Below, piece after piece: positions 1 through 12,046 of a stretch of DNA of 64,000 bases. The notes under the pieces were generated by a model that made no database searches, had not been told where the DNA came from, and saw nothing but the letters and a program-made list of their open reading frames with translations. Origin of the DNA: Camellia lanceoleosa (Eukaryota; Streptophyta; Magnoliopsida; Ericales; Theaceae); the NCBI GenBank assembly GCA_025200525.1, contig CM045758.1:3333706-3397705 (forward strand). The letters are read 5' to 3'. The position numbers and the translations under genes were made by a program. Each line of letters begins with the position of its first letter. The first letter of the stretch is position 1.

Positions 1-415
1 AAAGTCAAATAGAAAATGTTACGATTTTCACTACATTTTGACATTACAAATCTCTTCTTGTCATGAATATTTGCTTCAGGGAAAAATGGATCTATTTCTC
101 CCTAGGGAGGAGTCACAGCCAAAGTATATGTGGTTCTCTTTTTTCTTCTTGAAGTAAAGTTGAGGGATGCTGCCAACTTGTCTTATATTTTTTAATGCCT
201 TTTTATTCAGGAAACTACATTTTTATGGTTTCATTTTTAAAAAATATTCATACATAAATTTCATATAAAAAACTTTTATCATAATGATGTGATAATGACA
301 TTCTTGAATCAGTGTCTAGAAGGAAATTTTACCAGATCAAGACGCCATTGATTGAAGATCCAAGAGAGACTCCGAATAATTGATTCAATGTGCCTAGGGT
401 TCAAATCGAACGCAA

Positions 416-451
<36 letters not shown>

Positions 452-1134
452 TTCGGTGTTGTTTGTTCGCTTGTCTCACACCTATTTCAAAGAGAGATGA
501 GAGAGGAGAAAATAAAACTGTGTGAGCTTACAGATTGCTAAAGATAAAAAATTTCAATTCCTGCCCCACGTTTCAAATTTCCCTCAATATTAAGATCGGT
601 CGAGACCATATTTAGGGTCATTTTTCCATTCAACAGAAAGTACTAATTACAAGTCATATTTTTTATAACTAGACAAAAAAATTAATGTTAGTATTAAAAA
701 AAAAATAGCTATTGATTATAAACCCAAATTGCACTCCCAAACTTCAACAAAATGCACGTATAAGAATCTCAACAGATATGAGACAACAATAGAATATTTA
801 TATTTGAATGAGAAAGTTTCAAGAAGCATCCTAATGCATTGCAAACTTCAAACACATACATGCATATGCACAAGATGAAACTATTTGTTAAACAGCCAAG
901 AAATACTAATTCTTAGTGGGTTTTTTTGTAAGACATAATTGAGTGGAAAATAACTACCAGAAGTTGAAACCAAAAAAAAAAAAAAAGTCAAAATAAACCT
1001 TTTTCAAACATTTTGACAACCCAACAACATGCATTTTTTAATTTATTCATGTAATTTCATCAATCTATTACGCTTCAAAATGTAGGCAAGAAAATTTATT
1101 AGCATTAATGACAGGGAGATGCAAATGTTGATAC
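1..1134. other. AT-rich non-coding stretch
   Basis: No coding segment is recognised on either strand. It lies downstream of the pyruvate kinase remnant, where the next kinase exons would be expected, but none of their conserved blocks can be found. The only distinct structure is a GA microsatellite at 420-448. Confidence 0.6.
420..448. repeat. (GA)n microsatellite
   Basis: An uninterrupted run of about 14 GA dinucleotides. It is a simple sequence repeat with no gene attached. Confidence 0.95.
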
Positions 1135-1950
1135 CTTTGCTAGTCCAAAAAAATTGATAGGCAACACTTCAGGAGAGGCTTCCTGACCATTATGAGGAGT
1201 TAGAACAACTTTACCATCCTCCTCAGTGAAATAGTTTTCTCAATGGTGTTGACAACCTGTAACTCAGGACCCACTGTATCTAGCATAACCTGAAAAACAA
1301 AAAATATCCTCAAACAGTTATCTTATTTTGCATACTGCTGTTCCATTTGCTTCTTTTGAAAATAAATGAAACTACACAAACTTTATTCGAAACAATTATC
1401 ATTTAGAACAATCCAACTAAAAACTGAAGCCAAGAACCATCAGTTAAGTTGTGTTGCCCAATGCCTTAAGGCCAAAAACAGCATTGTACAACATATTCCA
1501 ATTCAATTTTCTTTTTAGCAATCAAAACCCCATATATAGATGATTGTAGATCAAGAATGTAACAAACTTTAATTAATAAAAACCCCATATATATAAACAC
1601 ATACAGCACAAAGCTTATTAGTGGTCTTCACAGCAGCCTTCAAGTTTTCCAAAGTCTCTTCGTGATACTCAGGATCCCCCAACGAAAAGTCAAATCGAGC
1701 CACTGCAAACCACACATTCACAAATCATTACTCAAATCCCCCAAACTTCAAAGTAAAATCAAAACCCTGTTCCACACAAGATCAAAGATATGCAACAATT
1801 GTAACACATAAATACAAATATTTACAGAGAAAATTTATAATACCAGACATTCCAGCTTTAAGGCAACCACAGATGACCTCGACAGATCGAGGCCTAGGGC
1901 CCAAAGTCCCAACGATCTTTGTCATTGCGGGGAAGAAATTTTGTGAAATC
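1135..1950 (-). pseudogene. Cytosolic pyruvate kinase, 5' remnant of three exons
   Basis: Pyruvate kinase makes pyruvate and ATP from phosphoenolpyruvate and ADP in glycolysis. Read on the minus strand, three exons carry the conserved plant cytosolic N-terminal half. The first (about 1950-1844) has FFPAMTKIVGTLGPR and ends at AGMS. The second (1702-1605) has VARFDFS, then PEYHEETLENLKAAVKTT. The third (1289-1135) has MLDTVGPELQVV and, after a shift, [10 protein letters not shown] and GLAK. Every visible internal border has GT and AG. The third exon needs one extra base near 1222 to stay open, so it is frameshifted, and the tryptophan expected after FDFS is leucine. The exons that hold the metal and phosphoenolpyruvate sites are not found in the remaining 1.1 kb, and the usual N-terminal leader is missing. 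It is a truncated pseudogene; a duplicated fragment is the likely origin. Confidence 0.85.
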
Positions 1951-3682
1951 AATAAACATCGTACAAGTTCCAAATCAAAGTCACAATCATATATATATAT
2001 ATATACATACGCAAAGATGTTCTATAACACTCGTGGCCCTTTTTGTAGGTATAATTCTACAATAGAACACTCATGGCTCATGTCACAAGTCATGACTACT
2101 CCTATGCAAAATCATTCATGCCAGCACAAGCCATGATTCAGCTCGAACACATGTTGCTGCTAGTGAGATCTCACAGTGGCATCACTTGAGGAGAAAGAAT
2201 GAAGTCCCGGGATACCTATAAAAGTGGACGACAAGACATGAGGCTGGAGTTTGTGGCTAAATATTGATAAATGTATTTAGGCAGAAAAACTGAAGATCAC
2301 ATATGTGAAATGATCTCATGAAAACGTTCAAAAAGTTGGGATTTAATTTACCATTTTATCCTTAAAAGTTGAATTTAAATTATATGAATTCTAGCATGAT
2401 TCTCTCTAAATTTCTAGTCTTTTTATGAAATAAAAGTTCCTTAGATTTCAAGACACCAATTGATGTCTGCCTTTTTACAGTTAGCTTTTTCTACACTCTT
2501 TTGCTAAAAGCGTAAGGTTTTCACAACTCAGATTGGTTTATATATATATATGCATATAGAAGATGGAGTTGGTAATTTCCAAATCAGAGATCATCTAGCT
2601 ACTACTAGTTATTGCAAAAGAGAAATTTGAAACTTCAAAAAACATTTACCTTAAAACAAAACCTTAAATAAACACCCAAAATCACCACATTTACCATTCT
2701 CAGAGCTTACATTACACAAATTAATAACAGCTGATCAGTTGGCATACCACTGCATTGGAACTCATCATGAGTCCCCACATAATAGTGAGCTATAGAAAAA
2801 ACAACATACAAGAAGAAGGATTCTCATTAAGGGTGGTATAGTATAGTAGACTGTTTAGCATACTTGTACATTTCTGATATTATTTTTGAAGTGACATTAG
2901 AAAACAAAACCAAAATAAGAATAACTTTTAAATTCTCCCATTATTTGGGAACAAAATATTTGAATATGTTAACACAGAGCATGAGCTTAAAATAGTAAAA
3001 TTTGATTTAAGAAAAAAATATGCATATTTGTTTGTTTAGGTTGTTTACTCAGTCAGTACCTTTTTCTTTTCCTTCTAATTTAATTGAATTGTAACCATGT
3101 CCTTTACAATTATTCCGATAACATTTTGAATATCCATCATAAAATTGCATATGCACATGCCAAGTTCAACCCCAAATATATGGGTGTGTGTGAGAGAGAG
3201 AAATTCAAGTAAACAGCCATAGCCATCATGCTTATGTTATTTCAAATATAATTACAACCAAATAGATTTGAGATAAGGATGAAGAGAAGAAAAAAAAAGT
3301 CTTGGTATAAATAGATTGAAGCCATAGAATCTCACATGTACCTTGTGTCATAGTCCAATACTCAGCCTTTGCAGAAGATCTAGAAACAATCACCTTTTTC
3401 TTACTTTTCCATGATATAAGATGATCACCATAGAAAGTACAGAAAATAGACGTGGAACACCGATCAGTTCTAGATCTTGCAAAGTTAGAATTGACACAGT
3501 TGCTCTAAAATGTTATTTAAAATTGACACAATTGCTCTAAAATTTTATTTAAAATAGGACACAAGGATATAAGGTACACTAATAAAACTCTGATATCTGA
3601 AACTAGAAACTAGAGCTCTAATAATGTGATATCATGTTACATATGCAAATAAACAAAAACACAAATATTAATAAGTGTCCTT
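1951..3682. other. Non-coding AT-rich spacer
   Basis: No recognisable coding segment, RNA gene or element ends are seen. Short TA runs occur near 1990-2006 and 2540-2550. The open frames here are short and have no family features. Confidence 0.5.
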
Positions 3683-3700
3683 AATGCACTTATTAATATT

Positions 3701-3829
3701 TTTTTTTGATAAATAAAAAAGATTTGGTGCACACCTAACTTTTGATATAGTATGCAAAATAGTTGCTCCCGAGAGTTGAACCCATAACCTCAAGGTTATC
3801 AGGCCAACTCTTTTATGACTATCCAGTCA
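3701..3829 (-). mobile_element. tRNA-derived SINE with 18-bp target duplication
   Basis: The insert is flanked by the same 18 bases, AATGCACTTATTAATATT, at 3683-3700 and 3830-3847. On the minus strand it carries a box-B-like GGGTTCAACTC with an upstream stretch resembling box A, and it ends in an A-rich tail next to the left duplication. This is the layout of a plant SINE copied by a LINE. Length is about 129 bp. The exact family is not identified. Confidence 0.85.
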
Positions 3830-4340
3830 AATGCACTTATTAATATTGAGTGAGATAGTGTATTGAAAAAGTGTAAAAAAAAGCATGATTTATAAAAAAA
3901 ACTATTTTCAATTTAATAATAAGCTTCTTGATATCTATAGATTCTCTTTCTTTTTCATGTGCTACCAAGATCCAAGATATATATACATAAGGTTTACGAT
4001 GTCAGTTACAATTCGATAATTTTCCAACGATTCTTTGCCAAATATACTGTTAGAGAGGGACAACATATATTTTGGGGAGATATGGGGGCAAGGCATCATA
4101 CATAAGCTTGGGCCCTGAGGGAACACTCCATGACCCTACAATCCACTGATAATTCATGCTAACTTTTCATATCATGCTCCCCACCCCATCATCACACAAA
4201 GTGTTTGGCCAAAAAGAAAAGAAAAGAAAATAATAAGAAGGGGGCAGCCCAATGGCCAATGGTTTGAAAAATAATTTTGTTCACAATCCTCTTTCTTGGG
4301 TGAAATCAGGAGAGTTTTGTTCACCTAATCAGACTTATTA

Positions 4341-4608
4341 GGGGCTTTAACCATTGTAGGGTTCTTTCAATTCAAAAAATTACACAAATAGTGTATAGAA
4401 AAACTTTATTATTTAATTATGGTAAAGCATGATTAGCAATTACATTTTTTTTTCAAATCTTTATTGCTAATAAAGTTTTTACTTAGGATTAGACAATTAC
4501 ACATTGTATAGCCAAAAATGTAATTATTAACCACATTTTACTATAAAGTTTGTTCGTATACTATTTTATTTAATTTTGAACTTAAAAAAAATACAATGGT
4601 TAAAGGTC
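4341..4608. mobile_element. MITE, Tourist/PIF-Harbinger-like, TTA target duplication
   Basis: A 268-bp insert lies between TTA copies at 4338-4340 and 4609-4611. Its ends are inverted: GGGGCTTTAACCATTGTA on the left and the complement of TACAATGGTTAAAGGTC on the right. The similarity continues inward for nearly 100 bases per arm, so the single strand could fold into one long hairpin. There is no coding capacity. The TTA duplication fits the PIF/Harbinger superfamily. Confidence 0.8.
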
Positions 4609-5004
4609 TTACCTTCATTCTTTCTCAGTTTTTGCTAAATAAGCCAGGCAGAGTAAGACCAGAAAGAAAAGACCATCACAAGAGTTCCTAACACCACTTT
4701 TCACAGATCCCACCATGACTTTTCCTGCATTCCAAACATGTATAAAATGCTTTTGTCTTGTCAAAGTTCTGATATAGCATTATACATCCTCATGGACCAA
4801 TTGACAATGTGTAAATTGCAACTACAAACATATGTGAAACCACGCAAACCAAGAATTTATACATCTTAATGATTTTGATTCTCACAGTGCTAGGAACATG
4901 AACACACCTATCAGGGTAAGTATAAAGAGGGAAGAAAACAAATATAAAGAGAATACATGAATTGCTTTAAACATAATACAAATATAAACAAATATTTTTT
5001 TACA

Positions 5005-5616
5005 AATATAACCATCCTCAACTCTCTCAAACATTTCATCATATACCCGGCTTGCAATTTCAATTCAACCCTCTTTTACAAGCACATTAAGCAAAGAATT
5101 GCAAGCAAGAACACTTGGAACAGAATTAGAAGTACTAAGCACAGTAGTATAAATTTCAAGGGCTTTATCGACTAACCCAGAATCCGAATATGCTCGAATT
5201 ACAGCATCCAAAGCTTCCCGAGTCGGTAACTTGTCTTCAACTTTCATACTCTCCAACACAGTCTCAATCTCTGAAAACACTCTAGAGCTGGCCAAGAGCT
5301 TAAGAAGAGAAGAATAAGCAAACCCATCAAGAGAACAACCGTATGGGCGTTGAGTGACCCAATCAAAGAACTTCATGCCCAATTCGGGGTCGCGAATACG
5401 GTCGAACACCAAATGGGCAATGTCAGATGGGACGATTTCTTCTTCGGAGAGGCGGGTTTCGAGGGTGTCTTGCCATTGATTGTGGTGGTGGGTTTTGAGG
5501 ATGTCACAGAGTTCGTTGACGAGTCGCTTGATGTGGGGTTTGAAGGAGAAGGAAGGGGAAGAACTGGGTTTGGGGTTGTGACGAGGTTTGATGTGGGAGA
5601 GAAGGGTTTTCGACAT
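5005..5616 (-). pseudogene. PPR protein gene cut short by an in-frame stop
   Basis: PPR proteins bind organelle RNA. The open frame 5616-5065 encodes 183 residues beginning MSKTLLSHIKPRH. That start is preferred over an upstream ATG at 5751 because the preceding 45 residues look like untranslated leader and the chosen start begins the conserved organelle-targeting region. The chain keeps the family block DIAHLVFDRIRDPELGMKFF, then one PPR motif (about residues 120-155) and the start of a second. It stops at TGA (5065-5067). Beyond the stop the same frame still reads like the family for about 20 codons (IEIAS, VYDEMFER), so the TGA is a nonsense change inside a once longer gene. Full relatives have many more repeats (about 800 residues). 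Resemblance to Arabidopsis At1g52620 is from memory and not tested. Confidence 0.75.
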
Positions 5617-5794
5617 GAGAGAGAAAATGAGGTTTAGGGAGTCATCTGCTACTTCGAAAGTTTTGTTCCTTTCATTGTTCCACACTTGCAAGTTGCAACA
5701 GTAGTACATGCATACAACTAATGAGGAGTGCGACGGTGGTTCAAATTTCATTTCCCCCCTCCATCTTTCAAATTTCCCCCTAAACTTTTGGCGA

Positions 5795-6204
5795 CCAAAA
5801 GATCAAATTAGTTGCAAAAACAGGTTCTTTCGCCGACAAATTTTTTTAGTCGCGAAATCTCAATCAACGGCGACTAAAATATTAGTCGCTAAAAGTATTA
5901 ATTTGGCGCCTAATTTTTTTTGGTTGCTGAAAATAAATTTTTCGCGACCAAATTTTTGGTCGCCAAAAAATATGTGATCTTCCGCGACCAAATTTGTAGT
6001 TGGTCGGCAAAAGTATACCACTTTCTACGACCAACATATTTTTTGGTCGCCAAAATATAACCTTCTGCGACCAATAATATTTGGTCGCCAAAAATAATGA
6101 TCATTCGCGACTATTTAATATTTAGTCGCCAAATGTCATTTTTTTGCGACCAAAATTTTTTTGGTCGGCAAAAGTGGTCGCCAAATGTGTAAATTCTTGT
6201 AGTG
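5795..6204. mobile_element. Right end of a CACTA transposon with subterminal repeats
   Basis: The block ends in ATTCTTGTAGTG at 6193-6204, the inverted form of the CACTACAAGAAT terminus. Inside it are about ten short direct and inverted copies of GCGACCAAATTTTTGGTCGCC-like units, the subterminal transposase-binding arrays typical of CACTA elements. No left CACTA terminus is seen before the PPR remnant and no transposase is present, so only one end survives. The junction at 6204/6205 drops straight into retrotransposon gag. Confidence 0.8.
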
Positions 6205-8430
6205 TTTCCATGGCAGATTTAGCAAGGTTGAGCTAAAGATCTGATGAGAAGGCAGCTCAATTTATTGCCAAATTCAAAAAGGCACAAAACAAGTATAGGG
6301 TCATTCTACTAGAGCCTGAATTTGTGAGATTGGCTCAAAATGGTTTAGAGTTTAAGCTTCGAAAGAAGTTCGATTCAACTGAGTTTCGACACTTAGTGGA
6401 ATTAACCTATAAAGTGTCTGGATATGAATCTTTACTTGAGGAAGAACAGGATAGAAGTAATGCATCATATAAGACTTATTATAAGGATCCTAATTATGAA
6501 ATTGATGCAGCAGAGATCGTAGGGAAAGAGCCTATGACCTGTGAGGCGTTAATTCATAAGGACACTACAATAGACCAGGAATTTAAAAAGAAAGACCTTC
6601 ATAAGAAATATTCTTTTGATTTAGCAAAAACAGATGACATTTTTGATCATTTGCCTGCAGCAAATTTCCTAAAATTACCAAAGAGAGTTAAGACCCCTAC
6701 CCTAGAAGAACTTAAAGGGAAAAGGTACCGTAAATGGCACAATTCTTGGTCTCATTCAACTAAAAACTATATTGTTTTTCAGGATATGATCCAAGAACAG
6801 ATTCGAAAGGGGAGTTTAAAGTTCCCAGCCAAAGTAGAGAAAGTTATGGAGATCGACACTAACCTATTCCCAAAGATTGGGGAATTCTGACCAATGTTGG
6901 CATGCCAGATTTCCAAAACCTATCCTTGAAGAAATTAGAGGAGGTTAATGTGCAGATGCATGTTGCCAGCTAAACTGCTTTCAAGAAAGATACCAGAAGT
7001 TCACCAGCAAATGGACAGAGCTTTGTAGGCCAAAAGGATGACTCTAGTGAGGAGGCACTGGATGATGACTCTCTTGAGGCAGCTGTCATGCAAAGGATGT
7101 GTCCCAGATGCAGGTTAAGTTACAAATGGTTGAAAGGGCTCCCAATTGATGGGAAACAGTATTACAAGGATGTACATAGACGCCCTAAGCCAACCAATAC
7201 CTACAAAAATAGGCCATACCCAACTGGTCCCAGACAGTAGTCATTCTTTGCTGGACCACCAGCCACTAAAATGCATTCCAAGGGTAAAAGACCTCTGCAT
7301 GAATTCAGACCACCCAATTACTACAAGATGGAAGGCAATTATCCTGAGAGAAGGCTCGAATTAGGCACAAGTCAAGGAATCAAAGCCAATAATTGGCCTC
7401 CAAAGTCAATTTCAAGTAAGATGCAAGGCAATTACCCTGAAAGAAAGCCTGAATTAGGCTCAAGGCAGGGTGCCAGAGCTAGTGAATGGCCTCAAAAGTT
7501 AGCTTCGAAGGTGGTTTCAAAGACTAGGAAAGCAAGTTCAACAACTGAACCAATGAGTTCATGGGTACTTGGGGTGCCAGACTAGTTTGTCATGCAGAAC
7601 AAGCCTAAGGAGATACCTGCACAGAGAAATGTCTTTGGAGAGTAGGGCAAAATGATTAAACCTCCCTTGGTGGCTCCAAATAATTGGGTATATATGGTTC
7701 CAGTAATCTCTAGGTCTCAAATAAGGAAGATCCAACGAAGGTACACTCAGTACCAAAAGGATCTGAAGGAAAGTGGAAAGAGTTTTTCATTGGCCCAATC
7801 AAAAGGCCAGACAAAGGAAAAAAAAAGTCCAAAATTGGCTCCTCAGAACAAAAGAAGTGTCAGCAAAGAGCAATTGGCTAAAATTCACACTGAACTGAAA
7901 GCTAAGGAAAGATCCAGCTTAGCAGGTCTCGAAAAGGCCTTGATGGAAAGCGATAGTGAAACAAAAGGAGAAGTAGAACTAGGCCAAAGGAATGAAATGG
8001 CTAAAGATGAGATGTTTGAAGCCTTCATGGCTGAACAAACCTTTTTAGTCGAAAAGCCAACAAGAGTAGACCATAAACAAGTTGATTCGAAGGAAGTCAC
8101 TAATACTGAAATACTAGAGTGCAGCATGGAAGATGCTTCTGAAATAACTGAACAAGTTAGTTTGGAAAATAAACAAGTGCAGCCAGTAGTTCAGTTTGGC
8201 TCATTTCCTCCAATGTTAGTGAATATGATATATATATTGCCACAGGAGTTCCAAGCTGAAGATGGAAACCAAGAAGGTCAGGAAGTTGACCCTATTCTAG
8301 TTTCTAGTGAAGATTCACAGGTTAGCATGATTCAAGATGAGTCTAAAGTGGCCACACCAATGGAAAGTGAAGATGAAAGTGAGGAAGTAAGTATTAATCT
8401 CTCGTATTCCTTCGAGTATCCTCCGACATC
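6205..8430 (+). pseudogene. Tat-type gag, degraded
   Basis: Gag packages element RNA in the cytoplasm. The frame enters directly after the CACTA end and is broken by TAA at 6234-6236. It is then open to 6890 and shows the plant gypsy gag pattern: AQFIAKFKKA, VRLAQNGLEFKLRKKF, then a block around KGKRYRKWHNSWSHST. After 6890 it runs on in pieces with shifts and stops through 7585, with basic low-complexity sequence (repeated NYPER and ELG units at 7330-7470). From 7652 to 8430 it is open again and acidic, the spacer before protease. The normal N-terminus is absent. Confidence 0.8.
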
Positions 8431-8626
8431 TATGACTCAGCACGTTAAGCCTTTGTATATCAAGGCTTTTTTCGATAAGATACAAACGAATAGGGTGTTA
8501 GTGGATAATGGAGCAGCAGTGAACCTGCTTCCAAAGTCCTCTTTGAAGAAACTAGGAAAAAGAAACCCTAGATTTAATCCCAACCAGCGCAACCATTGCT
8601 GGCTTCGCTGGGGATAAGCAAATGGC
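8431..8626 (+). pseudogene. Tat aspartic protease, 5' half, split by insertion
   Basis: The retropepsin-like motif VLVDNGAAVNLLP lies at about 8497-8535, with DNGA in place of the common DSGA/DTGA as in many Tat proteases. A one-base shift follows near 8560. The frame reaches the target site ATGGC (8622-8626), where the 23-kb element inserted. The rest of the domain begins at 31767 after that element. Confidence 0.8.
8622..8626. other. Target site duplication ATGGC, left copy
   Basis: ATGGC immediately precedes the 5' LTR (TGTAGACACC at 8627). The same five bases follow the 3' LTR at 31767-31771. The host protease/pol frame is continuous when one copy and the insert are removed. Confidence 0.93.
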
Positions 8627-11600
8627 TGTAGACACCCCATTTTTGATCGACCTTAAGACTCAGACGTCATCGATTGAGCGCTCGGTGATTGCGCATGTTG
8701 TGCTCGTTCTGAGGTTACGGAGTCTTGGCTGACAGCCTTGTCTCCAGACTTCGGGACTCTTTTGTGCTTTGCCTCGGTTTGCGAACCAGGTTCTGTTTTC
8801 TCTTCCCGAAGGGAGGGAGAGGTCTCGTAGACCATCTCTCAGTGGCTGTAGGCTACTATTCATGGTCGTAGACCACTGTTCCTGTTTGGAGACCAGTTTC
8901 TGATTTTCGAAGCCGTTGGCTGTGTGCCTCGGTTCGAGACCGCTTAACTTTCTCCGTTTGCTCCAGTTTTTGGCACACACCTTGTTTCCTCTCTCTAGAG
9001 GGACACTGTGGCCCGGGAGACTACTTTCATGGTTGCACGCCACCTTCGATGCTTAACAGTCAGTTGTCAAGGCACCCGGCTGCGCGTTTTGGCCCCCGAA
9101 CCCTCATTTTGCATCCGTCTTGGTTCTTTTTTTGGCATGAACCCTATTTTCATTGTTTGGAAGGTGGTACAAGGGTGGGAGACCACCTTTTCTCCTGCCG
9201 GCCGATTTTCTTGTCAGGAAGCTGGTCTTCTTGCTTTTTGAGCCACATTTGTGGGTCTCCCACCATACCACTTGCTTATATTCAATTGGGAGACCACCAT
9301 TTAAGGCTGCCGACCACCTGACCCTTTTGACCTGGTTGGTCGACCAAGGCAAGTGGTCAGTCGACCACCTGAATTGGTCACCACCGGCTTCCTCGATGTC
9401 TCTGTGAGTGTGTGCAGTGTGTGCCACTGAAGAAGACAATTGATCATCCATACACGTGTATGAAGGATCTTCAAACTTGTTTTGTAGCTTCTTGGAGAAG
9501 CTTTGGACCTCTTTGGCTATAAGAGATCCCTCATTAGCAAAGTTTCAAAATTTTGGTCTAAGGCATACATACCTCTCTCTCTCTCTATATCTCTACATTC
9601 AAGATCAAAAAGGGCCTAGCTCTTCACCCCTTTGCATACCATCTCCTAGCACAACACTTCCACTATCAACCTAAGACCTTGGAGCTTGTTTTCAAAGGCT
9701 AAGAAGTTGTTGTTTTGGTCCAGAAGCTGCTGGAGTGCTTGAGCTTCAAGGGTAACACCATATTCCCTCTTTTGTTCTTTATTTTGCTCCATCTTTTAGC
9801 CATACTTGAAAGCATATTTAGGCTTTGTCATAAACTGGAAAAAGTCTTATTTTGAGGTCCTTAACATGTTTGTTTAAGATCATTTTTCTGTTGGGAGTCA
9901 TCTCTTCCCTTGCATGCTTCATTTTGCCTTATTTTGAGCCATGCATTAGGGCCTTTGCATTGACCTTTGTTTGGACTTCTAGCCACTAAAATCCAGTGGA
10001 TTTTCAGTGGCTAGTATGCTATTTTGAGTGCCAAAATCAGAGAGGGGTGACCCTCTCTCTTTGTTTTGTTTTCTAGCATCGTTAGCCTTACAAAGGAGCC
10101 CTTATTTGCATGCTTCCAAGCTATGTTTTAGGCCATTTTTGATGAGTTTTAGGACCTACATAGGCTCTTTCCAGAGCCCTTTTTTTCCATTTTGGGTGTC
10201 CATCTTGCATGTGTAGAACAACCCTCTTTATAGCCTATCAAAGGAGCCTATCATTCTTGCATTCATAGACCATATTTCAGTGGGTTTTTGGGCTTTATTT
10301 GGCATATCATACCTCTGAATTTTGCTAGTTTAGTGGCCTCTTGATTGCCTCACATGCTTGTAGTGCAAATCCTCTTTACTAGGTTACATTGCACGTTATT
10401 TTGGCCTTTGATTCTAGCACTTTTTGGCCATATTTTAAACTAATTTTGTGCATGTTTTGGACTGCCCTAGCTTTGTTTTTATGCCTCATGGTCGAATGAT
10501 GCTTCCTATGCATGGTTGTAGTTCAATACCCTTGCCTAGCTTTGAGTGTTGGAACCTATTACATGCTTATGTTGAGGTGTTTCCATGTTTTAGGGCCATT
10601 GTGCATCACATTTTAGAGCTTACATGCATGCCATATTCCCATGTTTTCCACTCTTTAAATGTGTTTGAGGGTTATGCTTTTATGCCTCATTTATGGACCA
10701 TTGCATGAGCTTCATTCCCATGCATTTTGAACCATCATTTTAGACCATTTTCCCATTGTCTTGGACCTACCTAGGGTCTGTTTGGGGCTGGTTTTTTCAT
10801 TTGTGCATTGCTTTGTGTACCTCTAGTGTAATGCGCTTCACTAGTTTCGGTACCTGGGCCATCTAGCATGCATTGTGTGAAGTGTTTACATGATTCGGGA
10901 CCATCTTGCATGTCATTTCAGAGCTGGAAAATATGTGATTGTATGCCATATTTCATGCTTGCCATGCTTTGGTAGAGTTGCATTTGGTACCTTAGGTTTG
11001 GTCCCTTGCATTTGTGCATGTTTGCATGTATGTTGTTGCTTCATTTTCATCATGTATTGGCCACTGATTTGGATGTGGCTGAGGTCCATCCATCTTGGTT
11101 TAAGTGCATCTTGCATTGCATATGCCATATAGTCCATGTTGTTGCATGATTGACCATTGCATTGTGTATGCCTTGATCATTTCATTGTTAGTCTCCATGT
11201 GTGCATTGCGTATGCCATATAGTTTTCACGTGCATCGAGTATGCCTTTGATTATTTCATAGCATTGTGTATGCTAGTAGCACGTTTGCATATCATTATCT
11301 GCATGTTTGCATCATTTAGTGGCATTATGCTTAGGTTGCATGTTAAAGTTGCATTCATGCATGCCATGTGTATTGCATTGTGTTTGGAGTAGGGTTTAGT
11401 CCAAGCATGGGAAACGAGGGACGTTTCGTACTCTAAGTGACGAAATGTGCCTCGATTCTCGGTCGCCGACACTCCGGATTACCCATGATGAAGTTTAGGC
11501 CTTGTTGTGTTTATATGTGCATTCATTTTACATCGAGTCGTGCAATTCGACTCCTCGGCCATCATGCATCAAGATGCGTGATTGGTGGCACGAGGATCGA

Positions 11601-12012
11601 GGACTATACTCCCTGGAGCTTGTGCAATGACGGGGAGAGTGGTTATGCATACATATGTTGAAAATACTTTGCCATGCCCCCCATTTCTTGCTCTCATTGC
11701 GAAACCAAACCGCTGAAAGAAAATCGTCCGCCAGATCTACAAGTTCCCATGGAGTTGCATGTTGTTCGGGGTCAATTATATGAGGCAAATCGGGGCATCG
11801 CGATGGATTTCCGGACAAGGCGACTCGAGCATGCATGCATCTTTCATCATTTCGAACAGAGCTGAGGCAGTCTACTTCATGTAGCATTGCATGCTAGTTT
11901 ACTTGCTTTCTTAATTAATTTGTTAATTAGCTAGTGTTGTGTAATAATTAGTTATTTATTTTGGTTGTGTAATATTTATTCTGACCCCCTCCGAGGAGGG
12001 CAATGTTATAAT

Positions 12013-12046
<34 letters not shown>

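Noticed and set aside
5350..5637. A 95-codon plus-strand frame rich in Gly and Glu
   Set aside because: It is the shadow of the PPR frame on the other strand, which has the conserved motifs.
10890..11887. LTR frames of 60-119 codons, also present at 24357-25367
   Set aside because: The pair is explained by the two LTR copies. The frames differ by shifts between copies and have no family motif.
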